Assembly (NCBI GenBank): GCA_928212115.1
Contig: CAKMRJ010003334.1
Coordinates: 38,208,092-38,272,091 of the forward strand
Direction of reading: 5' to 3'
Source: Lactuca virosa
Taxonomy: Eukaryota > Streptophyta > Magnoliopsida > Asterales > Asteraceae
DNA length: 64,000 nt
Shown here: piece after piece, positions 23,544 through 35,573 of the stretch
Layout of the letters: the number at the start of each line of letters is the position of its first letter
Numbering within the stretch: position 1 is the first letter of the stretch
Made by a program: the position numbers and the translations under genes
The notes under the pieces: generated by a model
Told to the model about the DNA's origin: nothing
Database searches by the model: none
The model's input: only the letters and a program-made list of their open reading frames with translations

Positions 23544-24879
23544 CTAACTGCTAAAAATAATACCATCTCTCAGTCCAATTCTCCGAGCATGTTGAATGTG
23601 CTTAACCCTACTCAGACCCTTTGTGAGGGGATCTGCTGGGTTATCCTCAGATGACACCTTCTTTACGACAATATGGCCTTCTTCTACTCTATGTCTGATA
23701 AAGTGGTACTTTATGTCGATATGTATGGTTTTACCATAATCTCTGGGTTCCTTTGTTAAGGTAATCGCCCCTTGATTATCGCAGAACAGTTCCATAGGAT
23801 CCTGAATGGTTGGAACAACTCCGAGATCTCTGATGAAGTTCTTCAACCAAGCTGCTTCTTTAGATGCTTCACTCGCTGCTATGTACTCTGATTCGTAGGT
23901 AGAATCATACACCGTATCTTGCTTGGAACTTTTCCAAGTAACTGCTCCTTCGTTCAGTAGAAATACCCAGCCAGATTGAGAATGGAAGTTGTCCCTATTC
24001 GTTTGGAATCTGGCATCGCTGTAACCGTTTACTCTCAAAGTATCACTGCCACCAAGTACAAGGACCCGATCCTTTGTCCTTTCGCAAATATTTGAGTATA
24101 TTCTTAACCTCTATCCAATGAGCTCTACCCGGATTTCCCTGATAACGACTGACCATGCTCAAAGCAAAGGACACATCAGGGCAAGTCCATGTCATAGCGT
24201 ACATGATTGATAAAAAAACAGAAGCATAAGGCACACGACTCATGTCGGCTATTTCCTCATCTGTACTCGGACATTGAGTCTTACTCAATTTGGTATTGCT
24301 CTAGATAGGCAACTCTCCTTTCTTGGAATTTTCCATACTAAACCTCTTTAGTACCTTGTCCAAGTATGTACTCCGACTAAGTTCAATTAGTCTCTTCTTT
24401 CTATCTCTCAATATTCTAATCCCAATAATATAGGCGGCTTCTCCAAGGTCTTTCATGGCAAAACATTTTCCAAGCCAAGACTTAACATCTTTCAAGTTCG
24501 GAACGTCGTTACCAATGAGTAATATGTCATCGACATATAACACCAGAAAAGTTACTATACTCCCACTAGCCTTGATATACACGCATGACTCATCTTCACT
24601 CCTAGAGAAACCAAACTCTTTGACTTTCTCATGGAAGTAAAGATTCCAACTGTGAGATGCTTGTTTCAATCCATAAATGAATTTCTCAAGCTTGCACACT
24701 CTATTGGGAAACTTTTCATCAACAAAACCCTCTGGTTGGTTCATGTAAACATCCTCAACCAACTTCCCGTTAAGGAAAGAAGTTTTGACATCTATCTGCC
24801 AGATTTCATAGTCATGAAAGGTAGCTATGGTGAGCAATATCCTAATAGATTTAATCTTAGCTACCGGTGAGAAGGCCTC

Positions 24880-27128
24880 TGAAACATCCTAAATTTCGTG
24901 TCCAAAAATTTCATTTTAATTAACGGATTATAAAAACATTCATAAGAAAACTGCGTAACAATATATCATTTTGTGAATCAATGTATCGTGTCTGAAAACC
25001 CAAAACATATAATAGCAACATGTCAGAGTACAATCCTAGAATATCTCAAGTGCGGAAGATCAATGCGTGTGTGTATGATGTGCCGCTACCGCGCCAGCTC
25101 TTTCCCCTTCGCTGAAGAGGTACCCGAAACCAAAACTGTAAACTGTAAGCACGAAGCTTAGTGAGTTCCCCCATCGTACCACACATATACAATACATACT
25201 GTCAGGCAGTTCTGGGGTGCCTGACTACCGAGGTCAAGCCATTCTGGGGTGCTTGACTTACCCAGGTCAAGCCATTCTGGGGTGCTTGACGTACCCGTCG
25301 GTCTGTTTCACCCGACTACCGGGGACTATTTCACCCCCTACCACTACCACATAACACACATATACTGCCAGGCAATTCTGGGGTGCCTGACTACCCAGGT
25401 CAAGCCATTCTGGGGTGCTTGACTTACCCGTCGGTCCTTACGACCGACATCCGAGGACTATTTTACCTCCTACTACTACCACATAATATCATAGCATGAA
25501 CATATTGTCAGGCAATTCTGGGGTGCCCGACCTACCCTTCGGTCCTAACGACCGAACTTGGGGACTATTCTCCCCCTACTACCACTATCACATATAACAT
25601 ATAACATATCATGCTAGCACATAAACATATCAGGTAGTAGCAACCCTAGATAAATGTCACAAAGACAATCATCTAACATACAACTCCTACTGGTGGGCCG
25701 GCATTGTGGCCGTAGACCCACCGCTACTGAAAGGTAACTCACCTCAAACGAGTAGCTGCTGATAATCTGTGCGGGGAATCTCTGACTGCTGGTGCTCCGG
25801 AAATCCTCCGGCTATAATCCCCACAAAACACTTAATCAGAATCTGATATCTACCCTTAGGGTAAAATGACTATTTTACCCCAGACCAAGTCCAAGTCAAA
25901 GTCAAAGTCAACTTCCAGTTGACCCGACTCGCCGAGTTGGGTCGTCAACTCGTCGAGTCCCTATCTCTTCAACTGTCCTCATCCACGTCCCTACTCGTCG
26001 AGTCTAGCAACAACTCGACGAGTTCTCCTTCTAACACAACCTCGGATGAACCTTCATCCGACTCGCCGAGCGGTATGAACACTCGTCGAGTCCATCTTCA
26101 TCCTAAGAATACGTCCTGTCCTCGACTCGCCGAGTTGTATGAACAACTCGTCGAGTTCATCTTCAAGAGTTGGGAGATTGCCTTGGACTCGCCGAGTCTG
26201 CTCGTGCACTCGTCGAGTCCTATGAACTCCAGGACTATGGCTTATCCCAATACGTTTGGGTCACTCCCTTGGACCCTCTAAAACCTTTCTTTCACTCAAC
26301 TGGTTCCCATGAACCATAACAGAAAAAGGGGAGTCTGACCTTGGACTCGCCGAGTCCCAAGAACGACTCGCCGAGTCGATGCAGTCCAAGTCTTATTTCT
26401 TCGATTTCTGGAGTGCAAATCTTGTCCAAATGATAGATCTAGCTCCCTAAACTCAGTCTAGCACGTAAAGTTACAAACTTTACGTGCATGCATGGGACTT
26501 TGAGCCTAAAATTCCCAAAAAGAAGCTCTTAAGATGCATGGGGCCTTCCATGGGTGCAAAAGCAACCCCTAACTGCCTTGTGACCCTTCCATGGACCTAG
26601 ATCCGAAGCCTCAACCCCCAACCATGCTTGCAATCATGGTTGGCTACCAAGAATGACTTATAAAAGCCCTAAATCTCCCCAAAAAGGGATATAACAAAAG
26701 AACAAGCAAGGTATAGACTTTATACCTTCTGAGAACAGCAAATGATGCACCAAACTCAAATCCTTCAGTCTCCTCTTGATCCTTCTATGCTCTTCCTTCT
26801 TCCTTGTGATCAAAATCCACAAAATCACTCAAAAGCCTTGAATCTTGCACCAAAACAATTAGGGTTTGCTAGGGAGGGTTTCTGGGAGCAATAGGGACGA
26901 GTGGGGGCTGAATGAGATGATTAAATAGAGTGCAAACCCTCAGATTAGGGTTTTTGTCCAGACAGAGCCTACTCGTCGAGTCCAGGATCCGACTCGACGA
27001 GTCCCATACTTAAACCCCGCGTTCTATCCCGCTTCTACTCGGCGAGTTGGGCCATCAACTCGCCGAGTCCCAGGCCAAAAATGCAAAAATTACATAAATG
27101 AAATACATACCAGGAACCAGGTGCTACA
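24880..27128 (-). mobile_element. Solo LTR with paired ACTCGnCGAGT palindromes
   Basis: A 2,249-bp insert in the reverse transcriptase region of the decayed copia element. It has TG/CA ends (plus strand TGAAACATCC ... GGTGCTACA) and an exact 5-bp duplication gcctc (24875-24879 and 27129-27133). It resembles the LTR at 35574 in opposite orientation, so its own sense strand is probably minus. It has a cluster of 'ggtcaagccattctggggtgcttgac'-like units (25195-25560), written here only as the 'ccattctggggtgc' core. It also holds eight pairs of 11-bp palindromes between 25927 and 27068. No coding region is seen. The 120-residue plus-strand frame at 25919-26281 is a by-product of the palindromes. 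Confidence 0.88.
25927..27068. repeat. Eight pairs of ACTCGnCGAGT palindromes
   Basis: Pair starts are 25927/25948, 25993/26013, 26061/26081, 26125/26146, 26187/26208, 26345/26366, 26971/26992 and 27037/27058. Each half-site is the 11-bp palindrome ACTCG-n-CGAGT; one half-site, at 26061, has a single mismatch. Starts within a pair are always 20 or 21 bp apart although the spacer sequence varies. Confidence 0.9.
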
Positions 27129-29845
27129 GCCTCATCATAATCAAACCCCGGGGTTTGGATGAAACCTTTTGCAACCAGTCAAGCCTTGAATGTGTGTACA
27201 CTTCCATCCATGTCGGTCTTTTTTTTAAGATCCACTTGCACCTAACTGTCTTTCGACCTGGTACATTATCAACCAAATTCCAAACTTGGTTATCATACAT
27301 AGATTTTATCTCGCTGTCCATTGCCTCTTTCCACTTGGAAGCCTCTGGGCCTGCCATTGCTTCCCTGCAATTATGTGGTTAATCAAGATTTACCAGTGTG
27401 CTATCACTGATAAATGTGTCACCGTATGAAGTAATATGGAAACCATATAACTCAGGTGGCACACTAACCCTAGTGGATCTTCGAAGAGATAACGAGTTAT
27501 CAACTGGTTCAACAGGAACTGTTTCCTCTGGTTGAGTGATAGTACCATCTAAGGTTCCTTGATTGGTTAACTCTTGAATTTCTTCAAGGTTAATGGTACT
27601 CCCACTGTCCTCTTTGAATATGAGCTCTCTTTCTAGAAAGACTCCTCTTTGTGCTACCAAGACCACGTTCTCACTAGGTTTGTAGAACAAATATCCAAAA
27701 GACTGTTTTGGGTAACCAATGAAAACACATTTATCACTTCTAGCTGCTAGCTTGTCGTGAGTCTCTCGCCTTACGAAAGCTTCACAACCCCAGACTTTAA
27801 TATGTGCTAACGAGGTAACTTTCCTTGTACACATCTCGTGATGTGTTTTGGCAACCTTCTTTGTAGGGACGAGATTGAGGATGTGGGCGGCTGTCTCTAA
27901 GGCATACCCCCAGAAATGAATAGGAAGTGAAGCACGACTCATCATAGAACGAACCACGTCTAACAAGGCTCAATTACGCCTCTCAGCCACATCGTTTAAC
28001 TGTAGTGTCCTGGGAGGAGTTAATTGTGAAACTATTCCACATTCCTTTAGATAGTCGTTGAACTCGATACTAAGATACTCTCTGCCTCTATCAGATCTAA
28101 ATATCTTTATCTTCCTGCCCAATTGATTCTCGACCTCATGTTTAAACTTTTTGAACTTTTCAAAGGTTTCTGACTTATGCTTGATTAAGTAGATATAGTC
28201 ATATCTGCTATAATCATCAGTAAAAGTCACATAGAATCGATTATCATCCCTTTTAGTTGATCTGAAGGGTCCACACACATCTGTATGTATGAGGTCCAAC
28301 AAACCTTCACCTCTTTCACAAGATCCCGTGAAAGGTGATTTTGTCATCTTTCCCAAAAGACAAGATTCACACATATCATCTGATTTTAGGTCAAATGATT
28401 CAAACACTCCATCCTTTTGGAGTTGGGCTATACGTTTCTTGTTAATGTGTCCAAGACGAAAATGTCACAAGCATGCCTTGTCTCCACTATTAGACAAGTC
28501 AATCTGAAAAACACTATTACCTAAGCTATCAACACAAGTCACTGTTTCATACACACCATCACAAGGTAAAGCTTCAAACACAAAAATGCCATACTTATAA
28601 ATAGAAATTGAACCATTCAAATCATTAAAAGAATACTTAAAACCTTGTTTGAACAATGCATGAAATGAAATAATGTTTCGTGTCATTTCTAACGAATATC
28701 AACAATTCAATAAATCTAATCTAACATCATTACTAAGCAAAAGTTGATAAACTCCGATCTTGGTTACTGGTGAAGACTTTCCGTTTCTCATTATCAAGTT
28801 TATCCTCCCTCACACCACCTCCTCACTTTCTTTTAGACCCTACAGATCAAAACAAATGTGAAAACCACATCCTGTATCAAGGACCCAAGACCGAGAATAT
28901 AACGAGTTATTAGAAGAAATAGTGTCAATACCTGTTGAAGATGGCTTCAGTTTTCCATCCTTGATGTCCTGCAGATACTTTGGGCAGCTTCGTTTCCAGT
29001 TCCCCGTGTCATTGCAATAAAAGCAATCAGCATCCTTTGGATCAAAAACATGGGGAATGAAAACATTGGGCTTGGCCTTTAGGCCACTTCCAGATGACCC
29101 AACTTGGGCCTTGCCCTTCCAATTTTGATTAGGAGTACATTTCCTCTTCTTCCCATTTTCCTGTCTAATATCCAAGACGAGAGCACTAGCAGGAGTGGAG
29201 GCTATACTCTTACCCTTCATCCCTGCCTTAGTTGTCTACACCAAGTTGTGCAATTGGGCCAATGTCTGCTCAGTGTTGTTCAAATGATAAGTTAGGATGA
29301 ACTGATCATAAAAACTAGGTAGTGAGTTCAAGACCACGTCAATGGCCAATTCCTCATCAAAATGCACGTTGAGCTTGACCAAACGCTATATGTAGAGTTT
29401 GCATTCTTTGCACATGACTAACAACCGAGTCCCCATCCTTCATCTTGCAAGCCATGAGTGACTTGACTACCTCAAACTTTTCTTGACGAGATAACTTATG
29501 GTACTTTTCCATAAAGTCCTTGTTCATCTCAAAAGGCTAGTAGTCCTCATAGTACCTCTACAATTCTAAATACATGGTTGCGACCATGATGCAAGCCACT
29601 TTGGTTGCATCGTCATAATGCTTCTTGTAGGCATCATATTCTTCAGGAGTGGATTTGGATTCATCAATCTAATTGAGCTCCTTTTCAAGGACATATTCTT
29701 TGTCCTCAAAGTGAAGCGCCATATTGATAGTGCGCATCCAATCATTATAGTTTGAGCCATCCATAATGACTTTGGAGCAAATGGAGAGCAAAGAGAAATT
29801 GTGGTTGGAGGATGATGAAGAAGAAGTGTTTCCAGGAGTAGACAT

Positions 29846-30819
29846 CTGTAAAAGAAGATAATTTTAGTTAGATTTCAAGATACCTCAATATAATAACCCA
29901 AAGATATAATATTAAGGTTAGGATCCAACTATGAGGATTCATAACTTAGAAATGGGATGTCGAGATCTAAGTGTGAATTTCATAAAGGTAGGTGAATGAC
30001 AATTCACCAATACCACCATTAGACGAAATGAAATGAAGTGAAATTCCTAATTCTTTTGAGATACATTGAAACTATTCAATGGCATGTTTTAATCTCGGAT
30101 TATGCTCTTCTATTTGTGATGGGGATACCGAGGATCACAAACAAGATGTGCATAGCCATGCAAATGTGCTTGGTAACCTCATTGTCTTTATCATTTTCTA
30201 TTGATGTGCTGGTAAACCACACACGCTCCATAAACAATGATAATTATGAGATACCCATCATGACTCTTTATTAGCCCCTATTAGTGTGTTGGTTAACCAC
30301 ACACGTTCCACTAAAGACTTATAAAGTGTAATGTGCAATTTCATGGGTTAGCATATAATTCACATTTTCCTAAAGTAACTAGAATTGGGATTTTTGTAAA
30401 AAGAATGTTCTAGTACTTTATTAATAGCATTATACCTTTAATGAGATTAACTTGTCCTATCAAATCCGTTCAGCTAACGAACCTCCACTAATCAAGGAAG
30501 CGGTATATGAGAGTGGACACCCATTCAACTACCATTTTATAGGCAGTTTCTTTATACCCCCCTTATAGACTAGATTCGTGAATGAGGCATACTAGTGATT
30601 CGACTGACCAATTCTTATACATATATAATATTTAACTTTTAATTATAATATATATAAGGTGTGTTTAATTTTTTTTAGAACTTTAAGGTTTATATAAATT
30701 TTTGAAAATTAAACTATTAATTTTAAATTTAAAATAAACAAAAAATTAGATAGGTAAACCAAATAAACTAGAAAAACAATTCCTAAGTTCACATGCAACC
30801 TACTTTAGATCTATGTTTT
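29846..30819. other. Leader of the decayed copia element
   Basis: Non-coding internal DNA upstream of gag on the minus strand. Two near-repeats around 'ctggtaaaccacacacgctcc' type sequence occur near 30209-30232 and 30290-30312. No promoter or primer-binding site could be assigned. Confidence 0.4.
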
Positions 30820-31602
30820 TGTTGGATTAGTGTCTAAGTCCATAACTATATTTGGTATGTACTTGACCCGATTGGCATGGTCCATTTGAGTTGCATGGCA
30901 TCATGCATTTGGATAGACTAAAATGAGAGAAATAACACTTAAGGTTTGCTAATATATTATAAGTTCTAATATATTAATAAGATTATTTAATTAATATTGA
31001 TCAATAATTAATTTGGAATTAATTAAGTGATCAAAAGGAGACTAATTAAATATATGGGTTGATTGTGTAAATCATCCATACTTGTATAGTGGGCTAATGC
31101 TCCATGGATTATCAAAAGTTGGGCTAAAACCCATATGATGCTCCATGGATGCTCCATGGTGTTTTTGTACCCATGGATCATGGAAATGAAAGGCCATGAC
31201 AATTAGGGTTTACATGGTGTAACCCTAATTATGACAAACTATATAAGCATCTTATTCTTGTCAAAATTGGACACCATGAGAGAACTATGTGTGTATGGTG
31301 AGGGCTAGCCGATTTCATGAAGTAGTTCATTTCTCTCTAAGTTATTCCAAGTGTATTTGATGTTGTGTGAACCATTTGAGGTGTCACACTTGGGGCACTC
31401 GGCTCTTAAGCATCAAGGAATCAAGCTACATAAAAAGGTATGTCTTCTAACTTGTTTTATTACCCAAGTATCAAAGTTTGTATGCTAGATAGGGTAATAC
31501 TTTGGAATATTCATATTTGCATGTATAATAGAGAAAACATAGATCCAAGGTATTTAGGGTTGCATGTACACTTAGGAGTGTTAGAATGCTCAAAACCCTT
31601 CA
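30820..31602 (+). mobile_element. Solo LTR of a copia relative
   Basis: 783 bp, TGTTGGATTAGTGTC ... AAACCCTTCA, with an exact 5-bp duplication gtttt (30815-30819 and 31603-31607). Its first 40 bp resembles the start of the surrounding element's LTRs, but it points the other way. A related copia family member therefore inserted in the leader and recombined to a solo LTR. Confidence 0.85.
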
Positions 31603-31684
31603 GTTTTAACTATTGAACATATAACTTTGAATTGTAAAACAAGAACCCTAAAGGAAGAAGCTATTTTCAAAAAATAACTAGAGA

Positions 31685-33779
31685 GGGTTTTAGAATTACA
31701 TACCTTTCAATTGTTAAAGTAAACAATTGATAATCCTTAGATCTTGATCTTCTTGGAAGCCTAGCACCACAATTGTAGTGCCTCTAATGGAATCACACTC
31801 AAGAGCTTAACACGAAGGAAACTATAGAGGAAAGGAGAGGGAGTATGCAACTTTCGGCCATGGTTTCTCCAAAAGTAGGGATCGCTGAAATTAGGAGCTA
31901 GGAGACTCCATATATAGTTAAGGTAACTTAACCCCAAAGCTAGGGTTTAAGGGACAACCCTAGGATTCCCCTGCTTAAGGCCCAAGCTAATCCAGAAGCC
32001 TTATCCAAGGCCCTTGGACGAACTCATTAGGGTTTCCCTTATGAAATTCGTCCACCTCCCCCAAGGAGGTTCTGGAACATTCCTTCCAACTATTTGATAA
32101 TTGCAAACTAGTCCATGTACTTTATAATCAATACAATTAACCCCAAAATTAAATCCAATTAATTTCTGGCTAACTATTAATTAAATATTATGATTTATAA
32201 TTAATATATTATTTTCATAATACATTAATAAATTATTTATACTAATTTATTGATTTTATAATAAATTAATTTCTCTCCTTTCATAATTTCTGATATTTGC
32301 AAACTTAGCTATATTTTTAGTATAGATTTATATCATTTATTAGCTAATTATTTACATTTTATGGACAAAAGGTACTTAATATTGTTCAAATTATATTTTC
32401 AGTCCAGAAGGGAAGCTCGGAAGCAAAAGGAAGCAGGAGTCACGATCGAAAGCTCGGGAATGGAAGAAAGAAGGAAAATGCTTAAATCTGAAGCTACTCG
32501 GCGAGTAGGGTCGACTACTCGACGAGTACATACGAAGGTTCGCGAAGAAATAAGAGAAGTCCTTGCCGCATATGGATTCAACAAGAGGGGATCGACGAGT
32601 CGGTGGGCTACTCGACGAGTAGCCCCTGTTTTGAGAGTCCTATAAATAGAGGGCAAATTCCGAATCAGCTATCTTTTCTAACTTTTCTGGAATAGACTTT
32701 GCGACCAAGGAACCCTTTGAAGATCTGAGAATGCAAAGAGGAACCTGAATTTCACATTCTTGGAAGACTCAAGGCTATTAGGTTGAAATTTTCCACTCAA
32801 CTTAAATTGAACAATGTTTGGTTTATTTAGATTCGTTTTTATGTTCTTATATACTGAATTCATGAGCTAAATTAGTTAGTTTCTGTTTAGGAAAAACGAA
32901 TTTGCTCCTATGGTTTGATACACTTTCTTTTGATTAATTGTTATTTGGTGATTTTGTTAACTTAAGCTTGTCAAAGACCCTTATGCATTAACCATAACTA
33001 TTTTCTGTTAATTGCTAAGTAATTAAGTTGTATGAACATCTCTTGATTGCTTATCTCATATAAATTTATGTGAACACATTGCTATATGCCTAGGAATAAT
33101 GAATATGAAACTAGGATTAACTAGAGAATGGTAAATTAATGTGTGAGCTTGATTGATACACCAGCAACAAGAGGTTAGTTGAATCACCAATTCAATTAGC
33201 TAATTACAAGTCTTATTTAACCCGAATAATTGAACTAGGAGGTTTATTAGTTTAATCAATTGATCACTGCTTAAATTAGTCTATTTCCTAAGGATTGGTA
33301 ATAACGAATGTGAATCTAATCACCATAATCGGTAACCAATAACAATTAATCTATTACATTAACCATAGGAGTAAATGAGTTGTACCTAAACAGAAACCCT
33401 TTTTATCATTGAATTTAGTTGTTTTTACGTGTTTTCAGCCATTAGTTGATTAGTTAAGTTTTAGTTTAAGTTTCTAGTCTTGTAAAACTAGAGAAACCCC
33501 TAATTTTATTACTTGTCTTTTAGATAATATTAGTTTTTAGTTTTAATTTTCCGTTCCCTGAGTTCGATACCCTACTTATTTAGCCATACCACAATTGATA
33601 GGTCCACTGCCTTTTGTGTGATAATTTTATAATTAAAAGTAGGTTTAAAACTAGTTGAGTTAACACACATCAATTTCCTTGTCCAATTGCTAGGTTTGAG
33701 GGCAACCCAAAAGGATTATGCTGCTATCAATTCAAGTACATATCTATTATAGTTATAGGCTTAGACACCTAATTCAACA
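31685..33779 (-). repeat. 5' LTR of the decayed copia element, interrupted
   Basis: Colinear with 21965-22673 over about 708 bp once the 32291-33672 insert and one TSD copy are removed. It abuts another copia relic at 33780. Confidence 0.8.
32291..33672. mobile_element. Solo LTR carrying two palindrome pairs
   Basis: 1,382 bp, TGATATTTGC ... ACACACATCA, with an exact 5-bp duplication atttc (32286-32290 and 33673-33677). The uninterrupted LTR at 21965-22673 confirms the empty site. It is unrelated overall to the 24880 LTR but also contains paired ACTCGnCGAGT palindromes (32496/32517 and 32590/32610). The 94-residue frame at 32361-32645 crosses these and is not a convincing gene. Confidence 0.85.
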
Positions 33780-34849
33780 CAACCATGCCTCGGACTAACA
33801 AAGACAGATGCAAGTCAATGATCCTCTCACAGATAACAACTACAGTGACTATTGGGCACAAGAGTTGCAGAATTTTCTGTTTACCAAAAACAAAGTTGGC
33901 TTCATTGATGGGACAATTCATAAACTAGAAGACAATTCGAACAACTACATGTAATGGATTAGGTGCGATGCAATGGTGAAAGTATGGTTGACCATGTCTA
34001 TGTAAAAGAACATCAGAAGTAGCATACACTATACCAACACAACAGTAGAGATATGGTCAGATCTTCAAAAGAGATTTGGAAAAGAAAGAGCACGAAAGGC
34101 CTATGAACTAAAACAATCTCTCACTAACACTCATCAAGAATATTTGTCAGTTTCGTTATATTACACTAAATTACGTGGGGTTTGGGATGAGATTCAATCA
34201 GTTTCACCAACCCCACGATTCACTTGCAACAAATGTGATTGTGACATAGGAAAAAGATTAAACGAAGCCAAGGAAAAAAAAAGATCATACGAGTTTTTAA
34301 TGGGTTTGAATGGCGATTTCAACACCATCAAGAATCAAATATTATCCATGAAACCCAAACCTACTCTCGGGACTACGTACCACCTCGTTTTCGAAGACGA
34401 ACAACAAAGGGGAATTTCCACCAACAAAAGAACAGCCACTGATTCCGCTGTGTGTTCCAGACCTTTACACCAAATCGTCGAGAGAATTTCTCAAGACAAC
34501 AAAGGAACAACTCAGCACATAAAGACATAAAACACACCAATAACAGTTATGTTGAGCATTGTGACTTTTGTGGAAGATATAGGCATAATCTTGAGGGATG
34601 TTTCAACCGAATGGGGTATCTAGGAATGGTGATCGAGTAAAGGAAAGCAAGAGAAGACAAAGCCCAATGTTGCATGCATAGACACAAAACACAGTCCAAT
34701 TGTGGGATTAACAATCGAACAATACCAAAGGTTCATCAAACACTTCGCCAAAGAAGAAGGAAACACAAAGAACAACGTAATGCCAACAGTAAACATGCCC
34801 ACTAAGCTTGATCAAAGTGACGATTGGGTTATTGATTCAGGTGCAAGTG
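33780..34849 (+). pseudogene. Second copia relic, gag to protease
   Basis: A plus-strand Gag of a different copia lineage. It reads NDPLTDNNYSDYWAQELQNF early on, then EIWSDLQKRFGKERARKAYE, YYTKLRGVWDE, CDIGKRLNEAKEKKRSYEFLMGL and KNQILSMKP. A zinc-knuckle remnant (CDFCGRYRHNLEGCF) follows, then the protease start WVIDSGAS, where LTR DNA interrupts at 34850. Several stops break the frame. The continuation lies at 39545-39900. Its left end is cut by the decayed copia element's LTR. Confidence 0.82.
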
Positions 34850-35573
34850 TGTAACATCCGATTCGATGTATCTTTAATTTTGACCCTCAATGTGAATATA
34901 GTTTGCAAATTTAGTCCCTAGGGTCAGGATTGTAATTTTTGGAAGGAGGAGCGTACGTTGGGTGTACCTCTTGCACGCGGGGCGTACGTAATTAGGGGTC
35001 AAACCCTAATTTTTAGGGTTTGGACCCCATTTAAACAACCCTATGCCCAAGGTTTCCTCCTTACCAGCCTCCTTATCCTTATTTGAGTCCCATTTCGAAA
35101 CCCAAACCCCTTTTTAGAGAAAATTGACATTTGTGTGTGTTTGGTGTATCTACAAGAATAAGAAGCTTGGTTTAGGAGCATTGATCAAGAAGGAGATTCT
35201 AGATCCAGATTATATCCATCATTTTCAGCTTCATAAAGGTATAAATCTTTGATCTTGCTCATTCAATGCTTATATCTAGATCAAGTAGAGTTTTGGTCAC
35301 TTTTGGTCCCATGAATGAGATCTAGTGGGAATTTACCACTCCAGAAGTTGTGAGTTGCTCCTCTTGATGTTTATGAGATCCCTAGTTCATAAAGTTAACA
35401 TCTTGACAGTTGAGGATCAACCATGTATGAGTATATGTCAATTTGGTGAAAGTATGATGCTAAATCTAACATTTGAGTCTATTTGAATCATGCAAAGACA
35501 TCAAGTTAGTGACTCTATGGGTTTAGATGTTCCCCAAGGTCTAGATCAGAAAAATAGACGTTTTGTAACACCC

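Larger units (their letters stand above)
23544..29845 (-). pseudogene. Copia gag-pol polyprotein remnant
   Basis: Pieces of a copia polyprotein lie in order on the minus strand. Gag starts near 29845 with MSTPG and a serine run. A zinc knuckle (CFYCNDTGNWKRSC, 29000-29050 region) follows, in which the usual histidine is asparagine. Then come a protease motif (SWVLDTG), pre-integrase and integrase (CESCLLGKMTKSPF, HTDVCGPF, FTDDYSRY, then SDRGREY), and reverse transcriptase start (WKEAMDSEIKSM-NQVW). The reverse transcriptase core resumes at 24837 beyond a solo LTR (DVKTSFLNGKL, QPEGFV, LYVDDILL). RNase H ends the series (DARFQTN, DNQGAI, HIDIKYHFIRH). The catalytic YVDD is intact, but stops and frameshifts separate nearly every domain, so no polyprotein can be made. 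Confidence 0.88.
21965..33779 (-). mobile_element. Decayed Ty1/copia element with three nested solo LTRs
   Basis: An 11.8-kb composite. Two LTRs of about 708 bp (21965-22673; 31685-33779 after removing an insert) enclose minus-strand gag-pol remnants (23544-29845). A polypurine tract (ccaagtgggagac on the minus strand) abuts the 3' LTR at 22674-22686. Nested inside are solo LTRs at 24880-27128, 30820-31602 and 32291-33672, each with an exact 5-bp duplication. Without those inserts the element is about 7.4 kb. I found neither a matching TSD for the whole element nor a clear primer-binding site, so its outer ends may have been rearranged. Confidence 0.82.

Noticed and set aside
25195..25600. 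Regularly spaced repeats as a CRISPR-like array
   Set aside because: Units are imperfect, spacers are themselves repeated, and the host is a plant. They are LTR-internal tandem repeats.
25919..26281. 120-residue plus-strand frame rich in Ser/Leu
   Set aside because: It is a translation of the palindrome pairs in the solo LTR.
21934..33784. caacc as the target duplication of the decayed copia element
   Set aside because: The word occurs just right of the 5' LTR and again at 21934-21938, but the latter is 26 bp outside the LTR similarity and the intervening bases do not start with TG. Probably chance.
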